Made by a program: the position numbers and the translations under genes. Below are positions 48,543 through 55,993 of a stretch of 64,000 bases of DNA, piece by piece. The notes beneath the pieces are model-generated. The model was not told where the DNA came from. It searched no databases and saw only the letters and a program-made list of their open reading frames with translations. Location of the stretch: the NCBI GenBank assembly GCA_900551055.1, contig URUK01000002.1, forward strand, positions 145,275 to 209,274. Reading direction: 5' to 3'. Source of the DNA: an uncultured Prevotella sp. Lineage in GTDB: Bacteria; Bacteroidota; Bacteroidia; Bacteroidales; Bacteroidaceae. Position 1 is the first letter of the stretch. The number at the start of each line of letters is the position of its first letter.

Positions 48543-48590
48543 CTTCTTTTTTACCAATATGTCACGGACGGAACAACGCCCATCCGTCTG

Positions 48591-48620
48591 CAAATATACA
48601 AATAAACTGCAGTACGGCAA
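48591..48620 (-). promoter_or_regulatory. Promoter of the small-protein/LRR/DUF1643 operon
   Basis: On the minus strand TTG (48620-48618), 19 bp, then TATATTTG (48598-48591). The leader to ATG 48320 would be about 265 nt. Confidence 0.65.
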
Positions 48621-48630
48621 TGGCTATTTT

Positions 48631-48720
48631 GCAAAAGGTGGTCTTTTAGCGTCCGAAAGGTCACCTTTTACAAGCTAAAAGGCCGTCTTTCGCAATGCAA
48701 AAGATGGCCTTTCGGGAAAC
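48631..48720. repeat. 22-bp-period palindromic repeat array (copy L)
   Basis: Four units start at 48633, 48655, 48677 and 48699, again exactly 22 bp apart, just after the Crp/Fnr gene stop. Stem variants include AAAGATGGCCTTT and AAAGGTCACCTTT. Confidence 0.92.
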
Positions 48721-48736
48721 CGCTGTTTTACAGCCG

Positions 48737-49300
48737 TCACTTAATCTTCGCCCTTATGCGGCTAAGGCTCACCTGCGTTATGCCGAGATATGACGCTATG
48801 CTGCCTAAAGGCAGGCGTTGCAGGTACTCGGGATTGTCGGCCATGAGGCGGCTGTAGCGTTCCGACGCGTCGGTGAGGAGGAAGGAGATGAGCCGCCGTT
48901 CGGTGGCTATCAGCTCCGTTTCGGCGTAGCGTCGCCCCCAGTTGGCTATGTTGATGTCGTCGAGGAAGAGGCGTTGCAGGTCGCTGTGTTTCAGCCGGTA
49001 GAGCGCCGAAGGCTCCATCAGCTCCATCGACTCGTAGCCCGGCTGGTTGTTTACGTAGCCGTTCATCGATACGAGCGTGTCGCCCTCTTCGCCTATCCAG
49101 AAGGTGATGTCGTTGCCGTCTACCGTGGTGTAGGCGCGCGCTATGCCGCGTTTTATGAAGAATATGTCTTTTTCCACCTTGCCCATGCGCAGCACGTGGT
49201 GGCCTTTTGGCAACTCCACTTCCTGCATGCGGTCTTTCAGCCGCTCCATCGAGGCCGGCGGCAGGGGATAAGTGCGCGATATTATCTGTTCAATGTCCAT
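48737..49300 (-). CDS. Crp/Fnr-family transcriptional regulator
   Basis: The 187-residue protein has a cyclic-nucleotide-type sensor domain (about 20-125) and a C-terminal winged HTH (about 145-187, with LGSIASYLGITQVSLSRIRAK). No Fnr cysteine cluster is present, so it is not an oxygen-cluster sensor. ATG 49300 is preferred because the promoter -7 box lies between it and the upstream ATG 49351. It is divergent from the sugE-like gene, 211 bp away, and may control it. Confidence 0.9.
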   Translation of the reverse strand: MDIEQIISRTYPLPPASMERLKDRMQEVELPKGHHVLRMGKVEKDIFFIKRGIARAYTTVDGNDITFWIGEEGDTLVSMNGYVNNQPGYESMELMEPSALYRLKHSDLQRLFLDDINIANWGRRYAETELIATERRLISFLLTDASERYSRLMADNPEYLQRLPLGSIASYLGITQVSLSRIRAKIK

Positions 49301-49326
49301 GCTTCCGGGTGTGTTGTCTGTGTGTG

Positions 49327-49334
49327 CAAATTTA
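49327..49334 (-). promoter_or_regulatory. Promoter -7 box of the Crp/Fnr gene
   Basis: TAAATTTG on the minus strand, 27 bp before ATG 49300. Confidence 0.65.
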
Positions 49335-49400
49335 CTAAAAATATGCGTCATGCGGCTGTGCTTTTTATCAAATGTTAAACGTTTTGTCGGCGGAAAGACT

Positions 49401-49474
49401 TATCTTTGCATAAGATAAGCTGCACTCGGGAAAATGCAAGCGAGCTTGCTTTCCTCTCGTTTGCATTATCTTTG
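49401..49474 (+). promoter_or_regulatory. Two tandem promoter-like boxes before the SMR gene
   Basis: TATCTTTG occurs at 49401-49408 and again at 49467-49474; the second has TTG at 49446-49448, 18 bp upstream. Both face the SMR gene. Confidence 0.6.
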
Positions 49475-49511
49475 CCGTCATTCTTATGTTAAAACATCAT
49501 TTTGCAGGATT

Positions 49512-49835
49512 ATGAATTGGCTCATATTGATTATCGCCGGCCTGTTCGAGACGGGCTTCGCCTTCTGTTTGGGAAAGATGAAAGACACCGCAGGCACGGA
49601 GCACTGGCTGTGGTGCGCAGGCTTCTTGGCAAGTCTTACGCTTAGCATGGTGCTCTTGGCGAAGGCCGTACATACCATACCGATAGGCACGGCCTATCCG
49701 GTGTGGACTGGCATCGGCGCCGTGGGCACGGTGCTCTTGGGCATACTTGTGTTCAAAGAGCCTGCAACATTCTGGCGGCTGTTCTTCATCGCCACGCTCA
49801 TTGCATCGGTGGTGGGGCTTAAAATGGCGCATTAG
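49512..49835 (+). CDS. sugE: SMR-family transporter, SugE/Gdx type
   Basis: The 107-residue protein has four hydrophobic helices. Glu in helix 1 (IIAGLFETGFA) is the family proton/substrate residue, and GTAYPVWTGIGAVGTVLLGI in helix 3 is the SMR signature. The KMKDT and helix-2 region fit the SugE/Gdx branch, which exports guanidinium or quaternary ammonium, rather than EmrE. ATG 49512 gives the natural N-terminus. It is divergent from a Crp/Fnr regulator. Confidence 0.92.
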   Translation: MNWLILIIAGLFETGFAFCLGKMKDTAGTEHWLWCAGFLASLTLSMVLLAKAVHTIPIGTAYPVWTGIGAVGTVLLGILVFKEPATFWRLFFIATLIASVVGLKMAH

Positions 49836-49947
49836 AGGCATGGTAGGGCGACTGTTTGTCGTATTTTTCATACCGGTTTGCTGTTTAGTCTGCATGTACA
49901 AAGAGAAGAGATAAACGCCAACAAAGGTCTTAATCTTTATCCTTTAT

Positions 49948-49965
49948 TACACCCTAAAGGGTATA
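49948..49965. promoter_or_regulatory. Operator-like palindrome 1 upstream of hipB
   Basis: TACACCCTAAAGGGTATA: ACCCT and AGGGT arms around AA, with further matching TA ends. It resembles the layout of HipB operators (TATCC-N8-GGATA in E. coli). Confidence 0.65.
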
Positions 49966-49988
49966 AAACAATATATTTTCAATAAAAT

Positions 49989-50006
49989 TACACCCTAAAA
50001 GGTATA
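49989..50006. promoter_or_regulatory. Operator-like palindrome 2 upstream of hipB
   Basis: TACACCCTAAAAGGTATA differs from palindrome 1 at one position and lies 41 bp from it (about four helical turns), beside the hipB promoter. Confidence 0.65.
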
Positions 50007-50024
50007 ATTGTCGTGATTTTTTCT

Positions 50025-50032
50025 TATCTTCG
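50025..50032 (+). promoter_or_regulatory. Promoter -7 box of hipB
   Basis: TATCTTCG, one base from consensus, 33 bp before the hipB start and 18 bp after operator 2. Confidence 0.55.
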
Positions 50033-50065
50033 CAGATGACAATAGGTGTATAAACACTGCTGAAC

Positions 50066-50281
50066 ATGAACAATGCTGACATGGAGATAGCGGCCTTCGT
50101 GAAGGAAGCACGCAAGAAGTTCGGCCTTACGCAGGTTGACCTTGCCGACAAGGCGGGCGTGGGGCTACGCTTCGTCCGCGAACTGGAGCAGGGCAAGCAG
50201 ACGCTGCGCATGGACAAGATAAACCAGGTGCTGCGCCTGTTTGGCCGACAGGTGGGGGCTGTTTCCATAGCAGACGAGTAA
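50066..50281 (+). CDS. hipB: HipB-like XRE antitoxin / autorepressor
   Basis: The 71-residue protein is one Cro/C1 HTH (EARKKFGLTQVDLADKAGVG, recognition helix near LRFVRELEQGKQTLR), ending in VGAVSIADE. HipB proteins bind operators of their own gene and help hold the kinase toxin. Two operator-like palindromes stand upstream. Its last codons (Ala-Asp-Glu-stop) are already part of the 22-bp tandem repeat that follows, so repeat growth has reached the coding end. The next two genes are HipS-like and HipT-like. Confidence 0.9.
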   Translation: MNNADMEIAAFVKEARKKFGLTQVDLADKAGVGLRFVRELEQGKQTLRMDKINQVLRLFGRQVGAVSIADE

Positions 50282-50402
50282 CGAGTTACAAGCAGACAAG
50301 TGACGAGTTACAAGCGGACGAGTAACGAGTTACAAGCAGACAAGTAACGAGTTACAAGCAGACAAGTGACGAGTTACAAGCAGACGAGTGACGAGTTACA
50401 AG
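50271..50402. repeat. 22-bp tandem direct repeat between hipB and hipS
   Basis: Units of ACGAGTTACAAGCAGACAAG plus two bases start at 50281, 50303, 50325, 50347 and 50369, with partial units at both ends. A GGACAAGCAGACAAGG-like inverse copy at 50427-50457 makes it a hairpin arm. Confidence 0.92.
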
Positions 50403-50469
50403 TAAACGGTGGCGAAACAAATATCCTTGTCTGCTTGTCCCTCGTCCCTTGTCAACTAAAAGATTAAGA

Positions 50470-50796
50470 ATGAAACGCGCATTGGTATATCTGCACGACC
50501 GGCTTGCAGGCCGGTTGACCGAAGACGAGAACGGCTACACGTTCGAGTATGACGCGGCCTACCTCGCGTCTGACGGCGCGGAGGCAGTAAGTCTTACGCT
50601 GCCGTTGACGGCGGAGGCGTATCACGACACGGTGATGTTCCCCTTCTTCGACGGCCTTATACCCGAGGGCTGGCTCTTGGGGATAGCCGAGCGCAGTTGG
50701 AAGATAGACCAGCGCGACCGCATGTCGCTGCTATTGGCCTGCTGCAAGGACTGCATCGGGGCGGTAAGCGTGGTGCCGGAGGAAATTAAGAATTAA
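50470..50796 (+). CDS. hipS: HipS-like protein (stand-alone HipA N-terminal subdomain)
   Basis: The 108-residue protein matches only the N-terminal subdomain of HipA (YLHDRLAGRLTEDENGYTFEYD at about 6-27, FFDGLIPEGWLL at about 61-72, CCKDCIGAVSVVP at the end). In the E. coli hipBST system this separate subdomain, HipS, is the antitoxin for the HipT kinase; by homology the same is expected here. ATG 50470 gives the family N-terminus. The C-terminal EEIKN is encoded by the first unit of the next short-period repeat. It is complete and not a frameshifted piece of the downstream gene. Confidence 0.85.
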   Translation: MKRALVYLHDRLAGRLTEDENGYTFEYDAAYLASDGAEAVSLTLPLTAEAYHDTVMFPFFDGLIPEGWLLGIAERSWKIDQRDRMSLLLACCKDCIGAVSVVPEEIKN

Positions 50797-50962
50797 GAGT
50801 CGGGGAAATTAAGAATTAAGAGTTAAGAATTAAGAAAATATGATTTGTAAAAGCAAAGCTGTTTTTTTAATTAGCTTAACGCTGACTTTCAGTTCTTAAC
50901 TCTTAATGCTTAATTCACGAAGTACGTTTTTTCTTAACTATTAATTCTTAACTCTTAATTAA
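50793..50962. repeat. Inverted repeat with GAATTAAGAGTTAAG-type arms between hipS and hipT
   Basis: The left arm begins in the hipS end codons and the right arm (CTTAACTCTTAATT units, to 50962) ends 3 bp before ATG 50966. Pairing is imperfect. Confidence 0.75.
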
Positions 50963-50965
50963 AAA

Positions 50966-51904
50966 ATGAAGTGCCTGTTTTGCTATAAAGACCTGAAGGA
51001 AGGCCAGACCGACTACCATCCGGCCTGTGCCCGAAAGTTTTTCGGCGTGAAAAACGCGCCGAAGCTGCCTTACGTCCGCGCCCAGTTAGGCGACCTGGCG
51101 CGCAAAGTGGTGCGCGCGCAGACCACGCTCACGGGCGTGCAGGCAAAGCTGTCGCTTGACATCGACAAGGGAGGCAGGAACCTGCCCGACCGCTTCACCA
51201 TCGTAGGACTGTGGGGACGGTTCATCCTGAAGCCGCAGACAGACACATACTGCGCACTGCCCGAGCTTGAAGACCTTACCATGCACATGGCCGAAGCGGC
51301 AAAAATCATGACCGTGCCGCACAGCCTCATACGCTTCAGCGACGGCGAGCTGTGCTACATCACGCGCCGCATCGACCGGCTGGCAGGCGGCGGCAAGGTG
51401 CCCATGGAGGACATGTGCCAGCTCACGGGAAGGCTCACCGAATATAAATACAAGGGTTCTTACGAGCAGATTGCCAAGGCGATACGCCGCTACTCGTCGG
51501 CTCCGCAGCTCGACGTGGTGAACTTTTGGGAGGTGGTGGTGTTCTCGTGGATAACCGGCAACGCTGACATGCACCTTAAAAACTTCTCGCTGTACAACCC
51601 AGACGGCAGCGGATATACCTTGACTCCGGCCTACGACATGCTCGCTACGACGCTCGTGATGCCCGAAGACACCGAGGAACTGGCCCTTACCCTTAACGGC
51701 AAGAAGCGCAAGCTGCGCAAAGCCGACTTCATACGCTCCATCACTTCGACCGGCGTTGACGAGAAGGTAATCGAAAACATGGCGCGACGCTTCGGACGGG
51801 TGCTGCCCTCGTGGTTCGACCTTATTGACCGCTCGTTCCTTCCTGAGGACATGAAGCACGCCTATAAAAACATGATACTGCGGCGCGTCATAATGCTGAA
51901 GTGA
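50966..51904 (+). CDS. hipT: HipT-like serine/threonine kinase toxin with N-terminal zinc motif
   Basis: The 312-residue protein is a HipA-family kinase lacking the N-terminal subdomain supplied by hipS. It starts with a probable zinc site (Cys3, Cys6, His18, Cys21), then the glycine-rich loop TLTGVQAKLS (Thr56-Gly57), ATP lysine Lys89 (RFILKPQ), catalytic Asp201 and Asn206 in NADMHLKNFS, and metal-binding Asp224 in TPAYDML. The spacings equal those of HipA (Asp309, Asn314, Asp332), so it looks active. HipA phosphorylates glutamyl- and HipT tryptophanyl-tRNA synthetase in E. coli; the target here is unknown. The loop has Thr where other HipT kinases carry regulatory Ser. Confidence 0.88.
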   Translation: MKCLFCYKDLKEGQTDYHPACARKFFGVKNAPKLPYVRAQLGDLARKVVRAQTTLTGVQAKLSLDIDKGGRNLPDRFTIVGLWGRFILKPQTDTYCALPELEDLTMHMAEAAKIMTVPHSLIRFSDGELCYITRRIDRLAGGGKVPMEDMCQLTGRLTEYKYKGSYEQIAKAIRRYSSAPQLDVVNFWEVVVFSWITGNADMHLKNFSLYNPDGSGYTLTPAYDMLATTLVMPEDTEELALTLNGKKRKLRKADFIRSITSTGVDEKVIENMARRFGRVLPSWFDLIDRSFLPEDMKHAYKNMILRRVIMLK

Positions 51905-52040
51905 GGCCGCAGGGGCGTTTCGGCCTTGTGAAAACTGTCAAACTGCGGTTTTGGAAGGCGCCTGACGGCATTTTATCCTTAAACGATGTTAAAACATCCG
52001 GTCTTTACCCGTTTTTCAGTTTCTTTTCAGAAAAGCTCAT

Positions 52041-52048
52041 AATCTTTG
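52041..52048 (+). promoter_or_regulatory. Promoter -7-like box of the PepSY-like pair
   Basis: AATCTTTG, one base from consensus, 50 bp before ATG 52098. The 190-bp spacer after hipT holds nothing else except a weak AGGCCG/CGGCCT hairpin at 51904-51926. Confidence 0.45.
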
Positions 52049-52097
52049 CAACAGAAAAAGGAACAAAATGAATAATAACACTAAAAAGAAGAAGATT

Positions 52098-52547
52098 ATG
52101 AAACGTATCATTCAAAGCGCAGTAGTAGCATTAGTATGCCTCGTGGCATTCTCGGTAAGTGCATTGGCCGACAACGACAAACCGGTGAACGTAAACCAGC
52201 TGCCGGCGACAGCGCAGCAGACGCTCAAAAAGCATTTCAGTGCAAAGAAAGTGGCCCTTGCCAAGATGGAGTCGGGACTTTTCGAAAAGAGCTATGACGT
52301 GGTGTTCAACAACGGCGAAAAGGTAGAGTTCGACCGCAACGGCAACTGGACGGAGATAAACTGCAAGATGTCTTCTGTACCGACAGGACTTGTTCCGGCG
52401 AAAATAACAAGCTATGTGAAATCCACTTATCCGGGAACGAAAATCCTTCAGATAGAGAAAGACGACAACCGGTATGAGGTTAAACTGTCAAACCGTCTGG
52501 AAGTGACGTTCAACAAGAACTTCCAAGTTGTAGACATAGACGACTGA
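52098..52547 (+). CDS. Exported PepSY-like domain protein, copy 1
   Basis: The 149-residue protein has a signal peptide from ATG 52098 (MKRIIQSAVVALVCLVAFSV then SALA); ATG 52068 would only add NNNTKKKK-type residues. Two repeats of the PepSY-like (DUF2874-type) fold follow: ALAKMESGLFEKSYDVVFNNGEKVEFDRNG and ILQIEKDDNRYEVKLSNRLEVTF. Such proteins are periplasmic and may bind or inhibit other proteins, but the role is unknown. A close paralogue follows 124 bp downstream. Confidence 0.82.
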   Translation: MKRIIQSAVVALVCLVAFSVSALADNDKPVNVNQLPATAQQTLKKHFSAKKVALAKMESGLFEKSYDVVFNNGEKVEFDRNGNWTEINCKMSSVPTGLVPAKITSYVKSTYPGTKILQIEKDDNRYEVKLSNRLEVTFNKNFQVVDIDD

Positions 52548-52671
52548 CGGCGGCAACCCTGCCCATGCCGGACAGGCAAGGGCAGGACCGACCGTAATAT
52601 CCCATAGCATAAATTGTGTACTGGCTTGAATGGAACAAAAGCCGCAAATCCCCAAAAACCGCATAATTACA

Positions 52672-53118
52672 ATGAAAGCTATCATTATATCGCTGCTTGC
52701 CGCACTGGCAACGCTCATGCCGAATGTGGCCCGCGCCAATACCGGCGACTACAAGGCAATTCCCGTTGACCGCCTGCCTGCGGCGGCCTTGCAGACAATC
52801 AAGGCGCACATGGCAGGCCGCAAGGTCGCCATAGCCAAGATGGAGTCTGGCCTGTTCAGCAAGGAGTACACCGTGATATTCACAAACGGCGAGAAGATTG
52901 AGTTCGATGGAAGGGGACAGTGGACGGAAGTGAAGTGCAAGCGGTCGGCTGTTCCGGCGTCGCTTGTGCCGCAGCAGATAGCCCGGTACATAAGTTCCAA
53001 CTATCCTGACTGCCGCATTCTTGAGATAGAACGCGACGAAGACGAATATGAAGTGAAGCTGTCAAACTATGTGGAAGTGACGTTTGACAGGAAGTTCAAC
53101 GTCATCGACATTGACTGA
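52672..53118 (+). CDS. Exported PepSY-like domain protein, copy 2
   Basis: The 148-residue paralogue of the previous gene starts at ATG 52672 with its own signal peptide (MKAIIISLLAALATLMPNVA). It keeps KMESGLF, FTNGEKIEFD and YEVKLSNYVEVTFD at matching positions, so the pair is a tandem duplication that has diverged. A CCTGCCC/GGGCAGG hairpin (52557-52585) lies between the two, possibly setting their relative expression. A clear terminator follows the gene. Confidence 0.82.
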   Translation: MKAIIISLLAALATLMPNVARANTGDYKAIPVDRLPAAALQTIKAHMAGRKVAIAKMESGLFSKEYTVIFTNGEKIEFDGRGQWTEVKCKRSAVPASLVPQQIARYISSNYPDCRILEIERDEDEYEVKLSNYVEVTFDRKFNVIDID

Positions 53119-53205
53119 CGGTAAGGGATTGCCGGACAGGATAACATATAAAAGAATGAATGATTTGACAAATCAGCGGCTCTCCGGCATACGGGGAGCA
53201 AGCGG

Positions 53206-53245
53206 ACGGCCACCTTTCAGAGGATGAAGGGTGGCCGTTTTGTTT
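53206..53245 (+). terminator. Rho-independent terminator of the PepSY-like pair
   Basis: A 13-bp stem, ACGGCCACCTTTC (53206-53218) with GAAGGGTGGCCGT (53226-53238), one wobble or mismatch, a 7-nt loop and TTTTGTTT after it. Confidence 0.9.
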
Positions 53246-53284
53246 AACACTTGTGGCGTAAGCCATGCCAACTTCACGGTGGAG

Positions 53285-54136
53285 TCAGAACACTGGCAGT
53301 GTGGCAAGCTGGTAGACGAGTGTCCGTGCTATGCGCTCTTGTCCCCGGCAGTTGGGGTGGAGCAGGTCGGTGTGCTCGTCGTGGAAGTATTCAGGCTGGG
53401 CAATAGGGTCGAGTCCGCTGACTGAATTTAGGTCGATTACAGGCACTGCCCACACGTTGCCGGCCTCCTTTATGGCGTCGACGTATGCGTTGAAATATTC
53501 TCCGCAGATGTTTTGCCAGTACTCGTTCGGCTGGATATTGTTTTCTCCGAAGGCCGCATAGCCGCGGTGTATTGGGGTAAGCAGCACTATCTGCTTGTCA
53601 GGAAAATACGTTCTTAGTTGCATCATGGCGACGTTTATACGCCCTTTTAGCGTTTTCTGGTCGACGAATGGCCTGCGGCGCATGCGCCAGTAGGTCCTTT
53701 TCTCGCCGTGTACGGCGGCGGTTACGGTGTCTTCATACTCGTCATACCACCGCCCTAAGGGCACACCGGCGTTGAAATCGTTGGTGCCGATAAACACTAT
53801 TACGGCGTCAACGCTGTCGCCGTGTTCCTTATACAGCAGGTCGGCTTGCCGCGGAACGTCGTCCCACTGGCGGCCGCTCTTGCCGTAGACGTAAGGTTTT
53901 ATGGCAAGCATTTGGCTCAGATAGTGCCAGTATTTGTATGGAATGTCTTGCTTGTTGTTCGCCGGGTCGGTCATGGAATCGCCTATGAAGCCCACACGCT
54001 TGCCATACCACGGATGGCAGGCGGCCTGCATTTCGGTGGTTAAAGGACATTTGCTGTTTTGTTGTTGTGCCTGTTGCGCAGCGGCAACAGCGCTTACCGC
54101 GATGGCAAGCGACAGCAGAAAACATCTTGTTTTCAT
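53285..54136 (-). CDS. SGNH/GDSL-family hydrolase, exported
   Basis: The 283-residue protein has a signal peptide (about 1-20), block I GFIGDSMTD with the catalytic Ser, block III-like VIVFIGTNDF with the Asn, and block V DLLHPNCRGQ with the Asp-x-x-His pair. SGNH enzymes act on esters, often as acetylesterases of glycans. It is the last gene of a minus-strand operon, 22 bp after cysK. Substrate unknown. Confidence 0.87.
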   Translation of the reverse strand: MKTRCFLLSLAIAVSAVAAAQQAQQQNSKCPLTTEMQAACHPWYGKRVGFIGDSMTDPANNKQDIPYKYWHYLSQMLAIKPYVYGKSGRQWDDVPRQADLLYKEHGDSVDAVIVFIGTNDFNAGVPLGRWYDEYEDTVTAAVHGEKRTYWRMRRRPFVDQKTLKGRINVAMMQLRTYFPDKQIVLLTPIHRGYAAFGENNIQPNEYWQNICGEYFNAYVDAIKEAGNVWAVPVIDLNSVSGLDPIAQPEYFHDEHTDLLHPNCRGQERIARTLVYQLATLPVF

Positions 54137-54158
54137 TGCTTTGTTGTTTTGATTTGTT

Positions 54159-55082
54159 TTATTTGAAAAGCTGTGTAGACAGATACCGTTCGCCGGTATC
54201 GGGCAGCAGGGTTACTATGCGCTTGCCCTTGTTGCCGCTGTCCATGGCCGCCTTCACCGCTGCGGCTACCGCCGCACCCGACGAGATGCCCACTAATAGC
54301 CCCTCGGTGGATGCCACGAGGCGTACCGTTTGCATGGCTTCATCATCGGTAACGGTAATGATGCCGTCAACAACGGCGACGTCATAATTGCCGGGAATGA
54401 AGTTCGCGCCGATGCCTTGGATGGCATGCGGCCCGGCAACGCCCTTGGACAGCAGCGGAGATGATGCCGGTTCAACGGCCAGAACCTTGATGGAGGGGTT
54501 GTATTCTTTCAGCCTCCGCCCCACTCCTGACACCGTTCCGCCTGTTCCGACACATGCTATGAACATGTCAATACGGCCTCCGGTCTGCTCAAGTATTTCC
54601 TTGCCGGTAGTCAGGTAGTGGCAACGCGGATTGGCAGGGTTGCCGAACTGGCCGAGTATTACAGAGCCTTCAATTTCGCGGTGCAGCCTTTCCGCCTCGC
54701 TTACGGCGGCGGCCATGCCTCCCGATGCAGGTGTAAGGCGCACCTCCGCACCGTATGCCGCCACAAGCTTACGCCTCTCTATACTCATTGTTTCGGGCAT
54801 TGTGAGGATTAGGCGGTAGCCTTTTACGGCGCAAATCATTGCCAGTCCGATGCCTGTATTTCCGCTTGTAGGCTCTATAACGGTTGCTCCGGGCTTGAGA
54901 ATGCCACTTTGCTCGGCATCCTCAATCATCGAAAGAGCCACCCTGTCCTTGACGCTTCCGCCAGGATTGAGCATCTCCACTTTAGCCATTATCGGCGTTT
55001 CAATGCCGTAATGGTGCGACAACCGCCGCAATTCCACAATGGGTGTATTGCCGATTAATTGTAAAACATTGTCATATAGCAT
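54159..55082 (-). CDS. cysK: Cysteine synthase A
   Basis: The 307-residue PLP enzyme makes cysteine from O-acetylserine and sulfide. The PLP lysine is in NPGGSVKDRVAL (about 42), the substrate loop in EPTSGNTGIG, and the phosphate-binding glycine loop in CVGTGGTVSGVG. The protein is complete. It lies 20 bp after ispH and 22 bp before the SGNH gene in a minus-strand operon. Confidence 0.97.
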   Translation of the reverse strand: MLYDNVLQLIGNTPIVELRRLSHHYGIETPIMAKVEMLNPGGSVKDRVALSMIEDAEQSGILKPGATVIEPTSGNTGIGLAMICAVKGYRLILTMPETMSIERRKLVAAYGAEVRLTPASGGMAAAVSEAERLHREIEGSVILGQFGNPANPRCHYLTTGKEILEQTGGRIDMFIACVGTGGTVSGVGRRLKEYNPSIKVLAVEPASSPLLSKGVAGPHAIQGIGANFIPGNYDVAVVDGIITVTDDEAMQTVRLVASTEGLLVGISSGAAVAAAVKAAMDSGNKGKRIVTLLPDTGERYLSTQLFK

Positions 55083-55102
55083 GGTTTTCTCCGTTTAACA
55101 TC

Positions 55103-55972
55103 TTACTGAACAAAGGTTTTCCCACCTTTTATAATCTCGTCCCTGCATTGTTCCATAAGCCATTTCGGTGTGCTTGTGGCTCCGCATATGCCAACAGTCT
55201 CGACTCCGGCAAGCCATTCCGGATTGATTTCTGCCGGCTCTTCTATGAGATGGCTGTTAGGATTTACCCGGCTGCATTCGGCAAACAGCACACGCCCATT
55301 GCTGCTTTTGCGGCCGCAAACGAACAGGATGAGGTCATGGCGCATGGCAAACGAGCTGATGGCCGGCATGCGGTTGGCCACTTGGCGGCATATGGTGTCA
55401 AAACTCTTGAACGTCGCTCCAGCTGCCATATGCATTTGGATGTAGTCGGTTATGCGATGAAACTCATCGAGAGACTTCGTCGTCTGCGAGTAAAGGTATA
55501 TGTCCCGTGTGAAATCGAGCTGCTTTACGTCGTCCAGGTCGGCCACGACGACGGCGCGTCCGGCGGTCTGTCCCACGAGGCCGAGCACCTCGGCGTGGCC
55601 CGGTTTGCCGAAGATTACTATCTGTGCGTCATTGTTTTCGTCGTGCTTCCGCTTTATCCTGCGTTGCAGCTGGAGGACGACTGGGCATGTGGCGTCGATG
55701 ATTTCGATGTTGTTCCGCTTCGCAAGCTCGTATGTTTCGGGCGGTTCGCCGTGGGCGCGGAGCAGTACTTTCACGCCGTTCAGCCGCTTCATATCGTCGT
55801 GGTTGATAGTAATCAGCCCCATCTGCCTAAGCCGCTCGCACTCCATTCCGTTGTGTACGATGTCGCCGAGGCAGTAAAGCGTCTTTCCTGCGGCCAGCTC
55901 TTCTTCGGCCTTACGTATCGCCGTAGTCACTCCGAAGCAAAATCCGCTGCCGCTGTCAATCTCGATTTGCAT
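55103..55972 (-). CDS. ispH: 4-Hydroxy-3-methylbut-2-enyl diphosphate reductase
   Basis: The 289-residue iron-sulfur enzyme carries out the last step of the MEP isoprenoid pathway. The three cluster cysteines are in GFCFGV, DATCPVVL and GICGATSTP. His and Glu substrate residues are in LGDIVHNGMECERL and in the middle FGKPGHAEVLGLVGQ. The length is normal. It lies between meaB and cysK with about 20-bp gaps. Confidence 0.97.
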   Translation of the reverse strand: MQIEIDSGSGFCFGVTTAIRKAEEELAAGKTLYCLGDIVHNGMECERLRQMGLITINHDDMKRLNGVKVLLRAHGEPPETYELAKRNNIEIIDATCPVVLQLQRRIKRKHDENNDAQIVIFGKPGHAEVLGLVGQTAGRAVVVADLDDVKQLDFTRDIYLYSQTTKSLDEFHRITDYIQMHMAAGATFKSFDTICRQVANRMPAISSFAMRHDLILFVCGRKSSNGRVLFAECSRVNPNSHLIEEPAEINPEWLAGVETVGICGATSTPKWLMEQCRDEIIKGGKTFVQ

Positions 55973-55993
55973 TGTGAGTGTTTTGTTTTTCCG

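Noticed and set aside
50470..51904. HipS and HipT considered as one HipA gene broken by a frameshift
   Set aside because: They are separated by 169 bp, HipT has its own start and zinc motif, and the three-gene order fits known hipBST loci.
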